A DNA stretch of 64,000 bases. It comes from Hahella sp. KA22. GTDB taxonomy: Bacteria > Pseudomonadota > Gammaproteobacteria > Pseudomonadales > Oleiphilaceae. The translations under genes were made by a program, and so were the position numbers. The DNA is taken from positions 6,191,501 through 6,255,500 of the forward strand of contig NZ_CP035490.1 of the NCBI RefSeq assembly GCF_004135205.1, read 5' to 3'. The notes beneath the pieces were generated by a model, which was given only the letters and a program-made list of their open reading frames with translations, ran no database searches and was not told the origin of the DNA. Positions 8,976 through 17,705 of this stretch are shown piece by piece. Within the stretch, counting starts at the first letter, position 1, and every line of letters begins with the position of its first letter.

Positions 8976-10007
8976 ATGTCCAGACGCCCAACGATCACCG
9001 ATCTCGCCCTGGCAGCGGGGGTCAGTCCGGCCACCGTGGACCGGGTGCTGAATAACCGCTCCAAAGTACGTGAAGCGACGGCGCAACGAGTGCTGTTGGC
9101 GGCGGAGGATATTGGCTATCACGCCTCCGGATTACTGAAAAAACGCTTTCAGGAATCCAAGCCTCGCAAGACCATCGCCCTGCTGTTGCAACGCAGCGCC
9201 GAAGCCTTTTATCAGGCGTTGGGCGCCGCGCTGGTCAACGCCGCCGCGCGACAGCGCGATTATCAGATCCAGACGAATTTGATTTTCATGGACGAAGTCG
9301 CCCCCGCCTATATCGCGGAGCGCCTGCGGCAGGTAGCGGAAGAGTCGGACGCGGTGGCGCTGGTGGCGTTAGACCATCACTCGATCAACCAGGTTATCGA
9401 GCAACTGGCCGCCCAGGGCAAACCCGTCATCACCCTGCTGTCGCAACTCTCCTCTCAGGCCTGCGCCGGGCATCTCGGTCTGGATAGTCGCAAAGCCGGA
9501 CGCAGCGCCGCCTGGGCGATTTCCCGACTGGCGAAAAAAGAGGGCGACATTGGGATACTGCTGGGCAGTCATCGCTATCTGAATCAGGAAATATCCGAGA
9601 TCAGCTTTATCAGTTACTTTCGCGAGCTGGGCCGCAGCTTCCGTCTGCTTGATCCGATTCTCAATCTCGACGACGACCGCCTCGCCGCCGAGGCCACCGC
9701 TAATTTGCTGGCGTCGCATCCTGATCTGGTGGCGCTGTACAGCGCCGGCGGCGGTATGGCGGGGATGATCTCCGCACTGCGCAGCGAAGCCCCTGACCGC
9801 GATTTAGTGGTTATCTGCAACGAGCTGACGCCCAGCACCCGGGAGGCCCTGAACGAGGGGCTGGTGGACATGGTGATCGCCACGCCGGTGGAACGTCTGG
9901 CGGCTGAAACCCTGGCCTTGTTCGCGCGCGCCTTCAACGCCAAAGGCGAACAGTGCTTTGCGCCGGTATTGCTGGCGCCGGAACTTCATATTCGGGAAAA
10001 CATTTAG
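8976..10007 (+). CDS. LacI-family sugar-responsive transcriptional regulator
   Basis: A 343-residue regulator. The ATG at 8976 puts the DNA-binding domain at the N-terminus (TITDLALAAGVSPATVDRVLNNR, residues about 6-28), as usual; an upstream TTG would add six unlikely residues. The rest is a periplasmic-binding-protein-like effector domain (LDSRKAGRSAAWAISRL, GILLGSHRYLNQEISEI). It is convergent with the inositol-type ABC importer, so a sugar or polyol effector is plausible. The operators seen in the iol region (GGAA-N6-TTCC) are of the kind reported for RpiR-type IolR rather than LacI proteins, so this regulator need not control them. Confidence 0.85.
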   Translation: MSRRPTITDLALAAGVSPATVDRVLNNRSKVREATAQRVLLAAEDIGYHASGLLKKRFQESKPRKTIALLLQRSAEAFYQALGAALVNAAARQRDYQIQTNLIFMDEVAPAYIAERLRQVAEESDAVALVALDHHSINQVIEQLAAQGKPVITLLSQLSSQACAGHLGLDSRKAGRSAAWAISRLAKKEGDIGILLGSHRYLNQEISEISFISYFRELGRSFRLLDPILNLDDDRLAAEATANLLASHPDLVALYSAGGGMAGMISALRSEAPDRDLVVICNELTPSTREALNEGLVDMVIATPVERLAAETLALFARAFNAKGEQCFAPVLLAPELHIRENI

Positions 10008-10043
10008 CGCAGGCAGGGCCCATAGCGTCTTCAGAATCAAAAG

Positions 10044-10077
10044 AAAAAGCCCGCACGCTTTCCGCGTCGGGCTTTTT
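10044..10077. terminator. Bidirectional terminator between LacI gene and iatP
   Basis: AAAAAGCCCG (10044-10053) pairs perfectly with CGGGCTTTTT (10068-10077), with inner ACGC/GCGT pairing. There is an A-run before and a T-run after the stem, so it can stop transcription from both convergent genes. Confidence 0.9.
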
Positions 10078-10106
10078 CATGCAGGTGTAGTAGTTGTTGC
10101 GACAGG

Positions 10107-11156
10107 TCAGCTGGTCTTCTTGCGCTTGTTCTGCCGATGCTGGTCCACCACCACCGCGCACACGATAATCGCGCCTTTGATAATGTCCTGATAATAGGCG
10201 TCCACTCTCAGGAAAGTGAAGCCAGACAACATGACGCCCAGTATCAACGCGCCGATAACCGTTCCGGTGATGCGTCCGCGTCCGCCGGACAGCGACACGC
10301 CGCCGATTACCGCCGCCGCGATAGCGTCCAATTCGTACATCAGACCCATGCCCGCCTGCGCAGTTTTGATGCGGGCGATCGCCACCATCGCCGCCAGTCC
10401 CGCCAGCAGTCCCGCAATCATGTAGACCTTGATCAGGTGGGCGTCGATATTGATGCCGGATACCCGCGCCGCCTGGGGATTCGCGCCAATGGCATAGGTG
10501 AACTTGCCAAAGCGGGTGTAGCGCATGACGACATGGAAAAACGCCGCGACGAGAAGAAACACCACTACCGGCGCCCAGCGTCCCAGACCACTGCCAAGCA
10601 TCGTGAAGCTCTCAGTGAAACCGGACACAGGGCTGCCGTCCGTAAACCAGCGGGCGATGCCGCGAGCGGAGACCATCATGCCCAGGGTGGCGATGAAAGG
10701 AGGAATCTTGGTTTTTGTGATTAACCAGCCATTGATGAAGCCAGCCAGGGCGCCGAGGGCCAATCCCACCACCAGCGGCACGACAAAGGGCATGTCCACC
10801 AGCGCCGGGTAAATGATCTTGGGCCAGTTGCTGTCCTGGGCGAACGTCGCAGCGATCATGGCGGTCATCGCCACGACCGAACCAGAGGACAGATCAATGC
10901 CGCCGGTGATAATGACCTGGGTGACGCCGACGGCGATAATGCCGATCACCGACACCTGAAGAATAATAATCTGCAGACGGCTCATATTGGCCAGGAAGCT
11001 CTGCCCGACGATGAACCAGCCCAGCACTTCAAACAATGCCGCAATGCCGAACAGCACCATCAGGATGCTAAGCTCGGGCGGCATGCGCTTCTTCGACGTG
11101 GGCGTCAGGCGTCCGTTATCCGTCGTCATGGGACCACTCGTTGTTGTCGTTGCCAT
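10107..11156 (-). CDS. iatP: Sugar/inositol ABC transporter permease
   Basis: A 349-residue RbsC/AraH-class permease with about 10 membrane segments. The ATG at 11156 has GAGAGG 6 nt upstream; the earlier in-frame TTG is rejected. Signature stretches are [20 protein letters not shown] and the EAA-equivalent region [22 protein letters not shown]. It is the last gene of an ibpA-iatA-iatP operon running leftward beside inositol catabolism genes, the arrangement of the Caulobacter inositol importer, hence the name. A very basic tail ([11 protein letters not shown]) faces the cytoplasm. Permease class is certain; inositol as substrate is inferred from context. Confidence 0.85.
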   Translation of the reverse strand: MATTTTSGPMTTDNGRLTPTSKKRMPPELSILMVLFGIAALFEVLGWFIVGQSFLANMSRLQIIILQVSVIGIIAVGVTQVIITGGIDLSSGSVVAMTAMIAATFAQDSNWPKIIYPALVDMPFVVPLVVGLALGALAGFINGWLITKTKIPPFIATLGMMVSARGIARWFTDGSPVSGFTESFTMLGSGLGRWAPVVVFLLVAAFFHVVMRYTRFGKFTYAIGANPQAARVSGINIDAHLIKVYMIAGLLAGLAAMVAIARIKTAQAGMGLMYELDAIAAAVIGGVSLSGGRGRITGTVIGALILGVMLSGFTFLRVDAYYQDIIKGAIIVCAVVVDQHRQNKRKKTS

Positions 11157-11188
11157 TTCAACCTCTCTCAATATTAGTCACCAGCGGT

Positions 11189-12736
11189 TTACTGCGCCGC
11201 CAGATCCATAATCTTCACTTGATCCGCTTCCGCCCGGTCCAGAATGCCGGTGACGCGCCCTTCATGCATAACCACGACCCGATCGCTCATACCGAGTATT
11301 TCCGGCAGCTCGGAAGAGATCATCACCACCGCTACGCCTTTGTGGGCCAGCTGAGTGATCAGGCTGTGTATCTCGGCTTTGGCGCCGACGTCGATGCCCC
11401 GCGTAGGCTCATCCAGAATCAGGATTTTCGGATGGGTCAACAGCCAGCGGCCGATCAGTACTTTCTGCTGATTGCCCCCTGACAGGTTCTCGATCACTTC
11501 ATCCATACCCGGCGTTTTCACCCGCAACTTATTGCAGATTTCCACCGCTTCTTTCGCCAGTTCCGCTTCCGCCACGAATCCCTTGTTAACGAATTTCTGA
11601 TGCAGCACCGCCGACTGAATGTTTTCCTGAATGGTCAAAGGCAGAAAACAGCCCGTCTCCTTACGGTCTTCCGTGAGAAACGCCATGCCATATCGAATCG
11701 CTTCATTAGGCGACTTGATCTGCACAAACTCCCCATTGATCTGAATTGCGCCGGCGTCCGCCGGGGCCACGCCGAACAAGGCCTCCGCCACATTGGAGCG
11801 GCCGGAGCCAACCAGTCCCGCAAAGCCGACGATCTCGCCCGCCCGCACATCAAAGGACACGTTGCGGAATACGCCTTCCCGGCTCAGGTTCTTCACGGAC
11901 AGCACCACATCGCCCAACGCCACCTCTTCTTTCGGGAACATCTGCGATACCTCCCTTCCCACCATCATGCGAATGATGTCGTCGCGAGTGACGTTGGAGG
12001 ACAGATGCGTGCCGATGTACTGGCCGTCGCGAAACACCGAAAACTCATCGGCGATTTCGAACAGCTCATTCATTTTGTGGGTGATGTAGACGATGCCGAT
12101 GCCCTTGGCGCGCAGGTCGCGAATAATCTCAAAAAGGTGAGCGACTTCGGTTTCTGTAATCGCCGACGTAGGCTCGTCCATGATCAGCACGTCGGAATTG
12201 AAGGACACCGCTTTGGCGATCTCCGCCATTTGCCGGTTGGCGACCGACAGTTCGCTGATTTCCGCATCCGGATCAAGGCTGATATTGAGACGGTCGAACA
12301 GGTCCTGAGTCCGCCGCCGCATCTCGTCATGATCAATCAGCCCGAATCGCCCCTTGGGTTCGCGGCGAATCCAGATGTTTTCCGCCACAGTCATGGGATT
12401 CATCAGCAACAACTCCTGATGAATCATGGCGATGCCGGCTTCCTGTGCGTCCAGCGGCTTCTCCAGCCGCACCGGTTCGCCCCGCAGCAATACTTGTCCT
12501 TTGTCGGGCTGATAAATGCCGGCGATGATTTTCATCAACGTCGACTTGCCCGCGCCGTTCTCCCCCATCAACGCATGCACCGTCCCGGGGCGAATCCTGA
12601 GGGAGACGTTGTCCAGAGCCACCACACCTGGAAACTCTTTACGGACATTGGCCACTTCGAGCACGTATTCATAATTGCGATTTTGGGGAATTGCGCTGTT
12701 CACAGACACCGCCTCCACTACTGATGCGCTACTCAT
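11189..12736 (-). CDS. iatA: Sugar/inositol ABC transporter ATP-binding protein (tandem domains)
   Basis: A 515-residue RbsA-type ATPase with two ABC domains. The first has a full Walker A (GENGAGKST) and DEPTSAIT Walker B. The second has a degenerate Walker A (GLVGSGRSN), normal for the family, with signature LSGGNQQK and Walker [15 protein letters not shown]. The ATG at 12736 has GGAGGG 8 nt upstream. It energises import with the permease 32 bp downstream and the binding protein 39 bp upstream. Placement next to iol genes supports myo-inositol or a related cyclitol as the substrate. Confidence 0.88.
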   Translation of the reverse strand: MSSASVVEAVSVNSAIPQNRNYEYVLEVANVRKEFPGVVALDNVSLRIRPGTVHALMGENGAGKSTLMKIIAGIYQPDKGQVLLRGEPVRLEKPLDAQEAGIAMIHQELLLMNPMTVAENIWIRREPKGRFGLIDHDEMRRRTQDLFDRLNISLDPDAEISELSVANRQMAEIAKAVSFNSDVLIMDEPTSAITETEVAHLFEIIRDLRAKGIGIVYITHKMNELFEIADEFSVFRDGQYIGTHLSSNVTRDDIIRMMVGREVSQMFPKEEVALGDVVLSVKNLSREGVFRNVSFDVRAGEIVGFAGLVGSGRSNVAEALFGVAPADAGAIQINGEFVQIKSPNEAIRYGMAFLTEDRKETGCFLPLTIQENIQSAVLHQKFVNKGFVAEAELAKEAVEICNKLRVKTPGMDEVIENLSGGNQQKVLIGRWLLTHPKILILDEPTRGIDVGAKAEIHSLITQLAHKGVAVVMISSELPEILGMSDRVVVMHEGRVTGILDRAEADQVKIMDLAAQ

Positions 12737-12775
12737 AACGCAATCCCTCCGCATTGCCTAAGGTGGAAAATCGAC

Positions 12776-13705
12776 TTACTTGCTCAGGTACTTATCCAGG
12801 TTGGCCGGCGTTACCAGCTCAAAGGGCACCCAAACTTTCTGATCAACATTTTCACCTTTGGCGAGACGAACGGCGGTGTCTACCGCACCCGCGCCCTGAC
12901 CTTTGGCGCTCTGGAATACGGTCACATCCAGATCGCCGGACTTCATCGCAGCCAGCGCATCAGGGGTGGCGTCGATGCCTGCGACGACAACGGAATCCAT
13001 CTTGCGGCCCGCCGCTTTCAGGGCCTGCAGGGCGCCGATGGCCATTTCGTCGTTGTTGGAGATAACCGCGTCAAACTCCAGGCCTGCGGACAGCCAGTTG
13101 GTCATCAGATCGTTGCCTTTCAAACGCGACCATTCCGCGGTCTGCTCCGCAACGATTTTCATACCGGAGCATTCTTTGCGCTTGATGACGTCATGCACGT
13201 CTTTGGTACGCTGAATAGCGGCCTGATTGGAGAGTTCCCCCATCATGACCACCACGTTGCCTTTGCCTCCCAGCAGACGACACACTTCTTCCGCCTGCAG
13301 GGTGCCGGATACTTCTTCGTTGGAGGCGACAAACGCCTGGTTGTCCGGGAGCTGGTTAACGTTGATAGGTTGACGGTTGACATAAATGAGGGGAATCCCG
13401 GCGGCTTCCGCATCGCTGCTCATGGACACGGTGGCGTCGGTATCGACAGGGTTGACGATGATCGCGTCCACGCCTGACGCAATAAAGTTCTGAATCTGAT
13501 TGAGCTGCGTTCCGACTTCGTTCTTACCGTCCTCAATCTGTACATCTACGCTTTTATCCTTAGCGGCGGTTTCAATGCCGTTACGCAAAGCGGTCAGGAA
13601 GTTATCATCGAATACGGCCATGGATACGCCAATTTTAAGATCAGCGGCCGCAACGGAGCCGGCAAACATGGCTGACGCCAAGACACTCAAGGCTAACTTT
13701 TTCAT
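12776..13705 (-). CDS. ibpA: Periplasmic sugar/inositol-binding protein
   Basis: A 309-residue secreted binding protein of the ribose-binding (COG1879) class. The ATG at 13705 gives a clean signal peptide (MKKLALSVLASAMFAGSVAAAD) and has GAGG upstream. Hinge and ligand segments include NPVDTDATVSMSSDAEAAGIPLIYVNR, a SNNDEMAIGALQALKAAG block and AGIDATPDAL. Two cysteines lie near the middle of the mature protein (EEVCRLL and KECSGM). It is the first gene of the importer operon and is transcribed away from iolI through the operator-bearing region 13706-14360. Inositol specificity is inferred from context. Confidence 0.85.
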   Translation of the reverse strand: MKKLALSVLASAMFAGSVAAADLKIGVSMAVFDDNFLTALRNGIETAAKDKSVDVQIEDGKNEVGTQLNQIQNFIASGVDAIIVNPVDTDATVSMSSDAEAAGIPLIYVNRQPINVNQLPDNQAFVASNEEVSGTLQAEEVCRLLGGKGNVVVMMGELSNQAAIQRTKDVHDVIKRKECSGMKIVAEQTAEWSRLKGNDLMTNWLSAGLEFDAVISNNDEMAIGALQALKAAGRKMDSVVVAGIDATPDALAAMKSGDLDVTVFQSAKGQGAGAVDTAVRLAKGENVDQKVWVPFELVTPANLDKYLSK

Positions 13706-13907
13706 CTTATAATTATCCTCTTTGATTTCGAGTACCCGTTGCACTCACTTTTTTATTGTTGGTTCCGGTTTGAATCACATCGGCGCAACGCGTATTGTGG
13801 TCAATTTCTGTGCGTCCGCATAGGCCGCAGATCCAACCGCCGCCGTTTCGCCTCAGTGCAGTTCCGACTCCTTGATATCGAGATTTTTATTCCAGATATT
13901 TATACGA

Positions 13908-13923
13908 TGGAACATATATTCCA
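13908..13923. promoter_or_regulatory. IolR-type operator, perfect GGAA-N6-TTCC
   Basis: The site reads TGGAACATATATTCCA: 5-bp inverted arms TGGAA/TTCCA around a 6-bp AT-rich core. The same arms and spacing recur at 15232-15247. The pattern agrees with the GGAA-N6-TTCC motif reported for IolR of alphaproteobacterial inositol genes; that agreement is from memory. Confidence 0.65.
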
Positions 13924-14025
13924 ATTTGCACCTGCCGCCCCAATTTGTCAACCCTTTTTCCGCACCCCTAAACGTTTTCCCTCAGCCCCCGCCGTATAAA
14001 GGCCGCGGCGACGGCTCGCTATAAA

Positions 14026-14041
14026 CGGAATATTTATTTCA
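14026..14041. promoter_or_regulatory. IolR-type operator, one arm mismatched
   Basis: The site has GGAA at 14027-14030, core TATTTA and TTTC instead of TTCC. The core is identical to that of the perfect site at 15232. It is closer to iolI than the 13908 site. Confidence 0.5.
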
Positions 14042-14360
14042 TTACAATTTTATCTGCAGCGGAAAGGGCAAAATAACGCCACTGCCTGAAGGCGATCCCA
14101 TCTCCGCCGCCTTCGATTTGATGCGATTGCCTCACCAGCGCAACCGGCCGCAACAAGAAATGACGCTTTTTGAGGTGATTTGATGGCTCGGTGATGGGAT
14201 TGATTGACGCAAAACGGAAAGTCGATTTAGTTTTTTCACACGTATCTTGAGCCCCGCTCAGCAAATGCGCGATGCGACATTTCCGCTGACGACAGGGGAT
14301 AGATACGACAATCGTGACGTCCCTGGCGCACACAGATAACAACAACAAGGTAGACCGACT

Positions 14361-15197
14361 ATGTCCCATCCCTCTCCCGATTTGCTGCGTTTCGCGCTGA
14401 ATCACATGGTATGCCCGTCCCTGACGCCGCTTGCGTTGCTGGACGCCGCCGCGTCCCTATGTGTCGACGCCGTTGAGCTGCGCAACGATATCGGCGACAA
14501 CAGCCTCACCCATCTTGAACAGGCTAAAGCCGTTAGCGCCAAGGCCGCGGCAATGGGCATCGAGGTCCTTAGCGTCAACGCCCTCTACCCTTTCAATATC
14601 TGGAATGACGAACGCGTTGCACAGGCGAAGGAGCTGGCGCACCTGGCCGCCGCCTGCGGGGCTAAAGCGCTGGTATTGTGCCCCTTAAATGATGGAACCC
14701 AGGTGGACCCCAGCGCCAGCAAAGACAAAGAACTTCGCCAGGCTCTGCAAGCGTTAAAGGAAATCCTGGAGCCGCATGGGCTTCAGGGCTACGTCGAGCC
14801 GCTCGGCTTCCCCGTTTCCTCTCTGCGTTTTAAGCAGGAAGCATTGGCGGCCATTGACGCCATAGATGGGGTGGATTGCTTTCAGTTGCTCCATGACACT
14901 TTCCATCATCGCAGCGCGGGCGAGCAGCGCCTGTATCCCCAGCGTACTGGACTGATGCATATATCCGGCGTTGAAGACCCGTCTCTCAACTTCACCGACA
15001 TGCTGGACGGCGACCGCGTATTGGTTGGCCCTAAAGACAGACTGGGCAATATTGAGCAACTACAACAAATGCTGGTCGCCGGCTATCGCGGCCCCATCTC
15101 CTTCGAACCCTTTTCCGAAACGGTGTGGAGTCTTGCAGATCCGCTCAACGCCGTGAAAGAGAGCATGGCGCATATCCGGCAGGCGCTCCGCCAATAA
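14361..15197 (+). CDS. iolI: 2-keto-myo-inositol isomerase-like TIM-barrel protein
   Basis: A 278-residue protein of the xylose-isomerase-like TIM-barrel family. It matches the IolI layout: LRFALNHM opening, VDAVELRND, a VLSVNALYPFN strand, and metal-site candidates in YVEPLG (Glu), LLHDTFHH (Asp), LMHISGVED (His) and ISFEPF (Glu). IolI interconverts 2-keto-myo-inositol and 1-keto-D-chiro-inositol, letting chiro-inositol enter the pathway. AACAAGG precedes the ATG at about 8 nt. It is the first rightward gene of the catabolic cluster. A different sugar-phosphate epimerase role is possible, but the context favours IolI. Confidence 0.75.
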   Translation: MSHPSPDLLRFALNHMVCPSLTPLALLDAAASLCVDAVELRNDIGDNSLTHLEQAKAVSAKAAAMGIEVLSVNALYPFNIWNDERVAQAKELAHLAAACGAKALVLCPLNDGTQVDPSASKDKELRQALQALKEILEPHGLQGYVEPLGFPVSSLRFKQEALAAIDAIDGVDCFQLLHDTFHHRSAGEQRLYPQRTGLMHISGVEDPSLNFTDMLDGDRVLVGPKDRLGNIEQLQQMLVAGYRGPISFEPFSETVWSLADPLNAVKESMAHIRQALRQ

Positions 15198-15231
15198 GCA
15201 TCCAGCGTCGATGCTACAACCAGGCTCCCAT

Positions 15232-15247
15232 TGGAATATTTATTCCA
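15232..15247. promoter_or_regulatory. IolR-type operator, perfect GGAA-N6-TTCC
   Basis: TGGAATATTTATTCCA: perfect 5-bp arms around TATTTA. It begins 34 bp after the iolI stop. Confidence 0.65.
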
Positions 15248-15409
15248 CAGTTCGTTGAAAATCCTTCCTATTCCACCCGTAGTAGTATGAAAAGTCCCTC
15301 TTCACGATGTCGCCCAAGATCGCCTTACTTAAGTTTTGCCCCGCCTGCGTCAGGGCTTACGGCCCATTCTCCTCGTAAAAAAGAAAGTATTTTCCATCTA
15401 TTGTCATTA

Positions 15410-15425
15410 TGGAATTTTTATTCTA
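15410..15425. promoter_or_regulatory. IolR-type operator, one arm mismatched
   Basis: TGGAATTTTTATTCTA: the left arm matches fully, while the right arm has TTCT for TTCC. It lies 117 bp before the iolC ATG. Confidence 0.5.
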
Positions 15426-15541
15426 TTCTTTTGAAAAAATGAAATGTCGGCGATGTCTGCGTCAGTACGGAGACAGGCCGGGGGAATTCGATGTATGGTT
15501 ATGGGAGCCGCAGTTCCCGGCCACGGGAGATAAACAATAAT

Positions 15542-17464
15542 ATGAGTACAGACAAAACTCTGGACCTGATCTGCCTCGGCAGAGCCGCCGTCGACATTTA
15601 CGGCGAACAAATCGGCAGCCGCCTGGAAGACATGAGCAGCTTCGCCAAATACCTTGGCGGCTCCTCCGGCAACATCGCATATGGAACCGCCCGCCTGGGC
15701 CTGAAATCCGCCATGCTGACCCGGGTCGGCGATGAGCACATGGGACGTTTCGTTCGCGAAGAACTGGCCCGCGCCGGCGTCGATGTCAGCCATGTGGTCA
15801 CCGACAAAGAACGTCTGACCGGCTTAGTGCTTCTCGGCATCAAGGACAAAGACACATTCCCGCTGATTTTCTATCGCAACGACTGCGCCGACATGGCGGT
15901 GGACAGCGGTGACTTCACCCCCGAATTTATCAGTTCCTCCAAAGCCTTATTGATCACCGGAACTCATTTCTCCACCGATCAGACTTACCGCGCCAGCATG
16001 ACCGCGCTGGAATATGCGAAAGCCGCCGGCGCCAGACGGATTCTCGATATCGATTACCGCCCCGTATTATGGGGACTGACCAGCCTTGGCGACGGCGAAA
16101 CCCGCTTTATTTCCAGCGAAGGCGTCACCCGGCATTTGCAAAGCATCCTGCCCCACTTCGACTTGATTGTGGGCACTGAGGAAGAAGTGCATATCGCCGG
16201 CGGCAGCACGGACACGATTACCGCCCTGCAGGCGATTCGCGCGCTGACCGGCGCCACTATTGTTCTGAAACTGGGCGCTCAGGGCTGCACCGTGCTTGAC
16301 GGCGAAATTCCCGCCAGCGCCGAGGCCTTCGAGGTGTATTCTGGCGTGCGTGTAGACGTGCTGAATGTACTTGGCGCCGGCGACGCCTTCATGAGCGGTT
16401 TTCTGCGCGGCTGGCTGCGCGGCGAATCCTATGAGCGTTGCTGCGCTTACGCCAACGCCTGCGGCGCCCTGGTGGTGTCCCGGCATGGCTGCGCACCGGC
16501 CATTCCCAGCGCGGAAGAGCTGGATGACTATATGGCGCGGGCGCAGTCCATTCCGCGCCCAGATCTGGACGAGCGACTCAATTACCTGCATCGGGTCACC
16601 ACCCAGCGCAATAGCGCCCAGTGGAGCGACCTGTGCATTCTGGCTTTCGATCATCGCAAGCAACTGTTCGACATGGCGCGGGAAGAAGGCGCAGACCTGT
16701 CCCGCATCAAGCAGCTAAAACGCTTGTTGGTAAAAGCGACTGAGTTGGGCGCCAAAGGCATCGGCGACAGTCAGGTCGGCGTCCTGGTTGACGACACCTA
16801 TGGGCAGGACGCGCTCAATGACGTCAGCGGGCGCGGGTGGTGGATTGGTCGCCCGGTGGAGTTTCCCAGCTCCCGCCCACTGGAGCTGGAAGGCGGCCGC
16901 AGCGTCAGCGCGCGTCTGAAAACCTGGCCCAAAGAACATATCGTCAAATGTCTGGTGTTCTATCACCCGGAAGATTGCATCGACCTGCGCATGGCGCAGG
17001 AGCGTCAGGTGCGCGAGCTGTATAAAGCCTGCTGCGACTCCGGCCATGAGATGTTGCTGGAGCTGATTCCGCCCCGCGACCAGAACGTCACCGACAATGT
17101 TTACATCGACGCCATGGCGCGCTTCTACAACCTGGGCGTCAAGCCGGACTGGTGGAAACTGCCGCCGCAATCGCCCGCCAACTGGCGCCGCATCAGCGAC
17201 CTGATCGCACAACGCTCGCCCCATTGCCGCGGCGTGGTGATGCTGGGGCTGGACGCGCCGGCGGAAGAACTGAAAAAAGGCTTCATGGACAGCGCCGGTT
17301 TCGATATCTGTAAAGGCTTCGCCGTAGGTCGCACGATTTTCAGCGCGCCCAGTCGCAAGTGGCTGCGCGGCGAGTTCAATGACCAGGAGCTGATCGACGC
17401 GGTCGCCGCCAATTATCTGGAGCTGGTCGCCTGCTGGAAGCAACGCAACAGTCTGCAGCCCTAA
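15542..17464 (+). CDS. iolC: Fused 5-dehydro-2-deoxygluconokinase / DUF2090 aldolase-like protein
   Basis: A 640-residue two-domain enzyme. Residues about 1-320 are a PfkB sugar kinase (LDLICLGRAAVDIYGEQIG at the start; GGSSGNIA; the C-terminal anion hole NVLGAGDAFMSGFLRG). It phosphorylates 5-dehydro-2-deoxy-D-gluconate. Residues about 340-640 are DUF2090, an aldolase-fold domain (CILAFDHRKQLFDMA; DICKGFAVGRTIF) thought to do the next, IolJ-like, cleavage. This fusion is common in proteobacterial IolC. The ATG at 15542 is chosen because it begins right before the kinase domain and has GGGAG upstream; the in-frame ATG at 15491 would add 17 unrelated residues. Confidence 0.92.
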   Translation: MSTDKTLDLICLGRAAVDIYGEQIGSRLEDMSSFAKYLGGSSGNIAYGTARLGLKSAMLTRVGDEHMGRFVREELARAGVDVSHVVTDKERLTGLVLLGIKDKDTFPLIFYRNDCADMAVDSGDFTPEFISSSKALLITGTHFSTDQTYRASMTALEYAKAAGARRILDIDYRPVLWGLTSLGDGETRFISSEGVTRHLQSILPHFDLIVGTEEEVHIAGGSTDTITALQAIRALTGATIVLKLGAQGCTVLDGEIPASAEAFEVYSGVRVDVLNVLGAGDAFMSGFLRGWLRGESYERCCAYANACGALVVSRHGCAPAIPSAEELDDYMARAQSIPRPDLDERLNYLHRVTTQRNSAQWSDLCILAFDHRKQLFDMAREEGADLSRIKQLKRLLVKATELGAKGIGDSQVGVLVDDTYGQDALNDVSGRGWWIGRPVEFPSSRPLELEGGRSVSARLKTWPKEHIVKCLVFYHPEDCIDLRMAQERQVRELYKACCDSGHEMLLELIPPRDQNVTDNVYIDAMARFYNLGVKPDWWKLPPQSPANWRRISDLIAQRSPHCRGVVMLGLDAPAEELKKGFMDSAGFDICKGFAVGRTIFSAPSRKWLRGEFNDQELIDAVAANYLELVACWKQRNSLQP

Positions 17465-17475
17465 ACGACTTACTT

Positions 17476-17622
17476 ATTAACCAGGCAGACAAATAGCTTC
17501 CTTCTATTTGTCTGCAACGACAGGTCCTGCACAGGTCAGACCCTGTCTCCCGCGGCCAGCCGCCGCGCAGGCGCATCCATGCGTCTGATTATCAACATGC
17601 CAATATCATGGCCATGTTAATA
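17476..17622 (+). repeat. Structured repeat, copy 1 (five-hairpin chain before iolD)
   Basis: Starting 12 bp after the iolC stop, the head at 17476 leads into five successive hairpins. H1 is CAGACAAATAG/CTATTTGTCTG (17486-17514, 7-nt loop). H2 is GACAGGTC/GACCCTGTC (17519-17547). H3 is CGCGGC/GCCGCG (17551-17567). H4 is CAGGCGCA/TGCGTCTG (17568-17587). H5 is formed by AACATG and CATGTT arms ending about 17620. The same chain in reverse orientation lies at 23060-23191. Neither terminator T-runs nor coding sequence are present. The remaining spacer to iolD has two more small hairpins, including CGGACC/GGTCCG near 17670. Confidence 0.8.
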
Positions 17623-17705
17623 ACAGCCGGTCATCCCTGCATGAAACAGGTGGGGATGGCGAACGGACCAAGGTCCGGATCAGCAAAGACGAGAGGCTAA
17701 GCCGA

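Larger units (their letters stand above)
13706..14360. promoter_or_regulatory. Divergent control region of the inositol importer and iolI
   Basis: A 655-bp non-coding stretch between divergent ibpA and iolI. It carries one perfect and one near-perfect GGAA-N6-TTCC operator (listed separately) and a half-site with TTCCA at 13890-13894. The operators lie 200-320 bp from either start codon, so the leaders are long. No short gene with a credible ribosome site was found inside. Confidence 0.6.
15198..15541 (+). promoter_or_regulatory. Control region before iolC
   Basis: A 344-bp spacer with no credible gene. It holds a perfect operator at 15232-15247 and a near-perfect one at 15410-15425, indicating that iolC has its own regulated promoter besides read-through from iolI. 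Sequence around 15380-15435 is AT-rich, as expected for a promoter. Confidence 0.55.

Noticed and set aside
8976-10007. LacI-type protein as the owner of the GGAA-N6-TTCC operators
   Set aside because: LacI-family operators normally have a central CG and a different arm pattern; the motif fits RpiR-type IolR better, so no assignment was made.
14034-14405. A 123-codon leftward frame in the iol control region
   Set aside because: It runs over the iolI start, has no ribosome site or domain, and its region carries operators instead.
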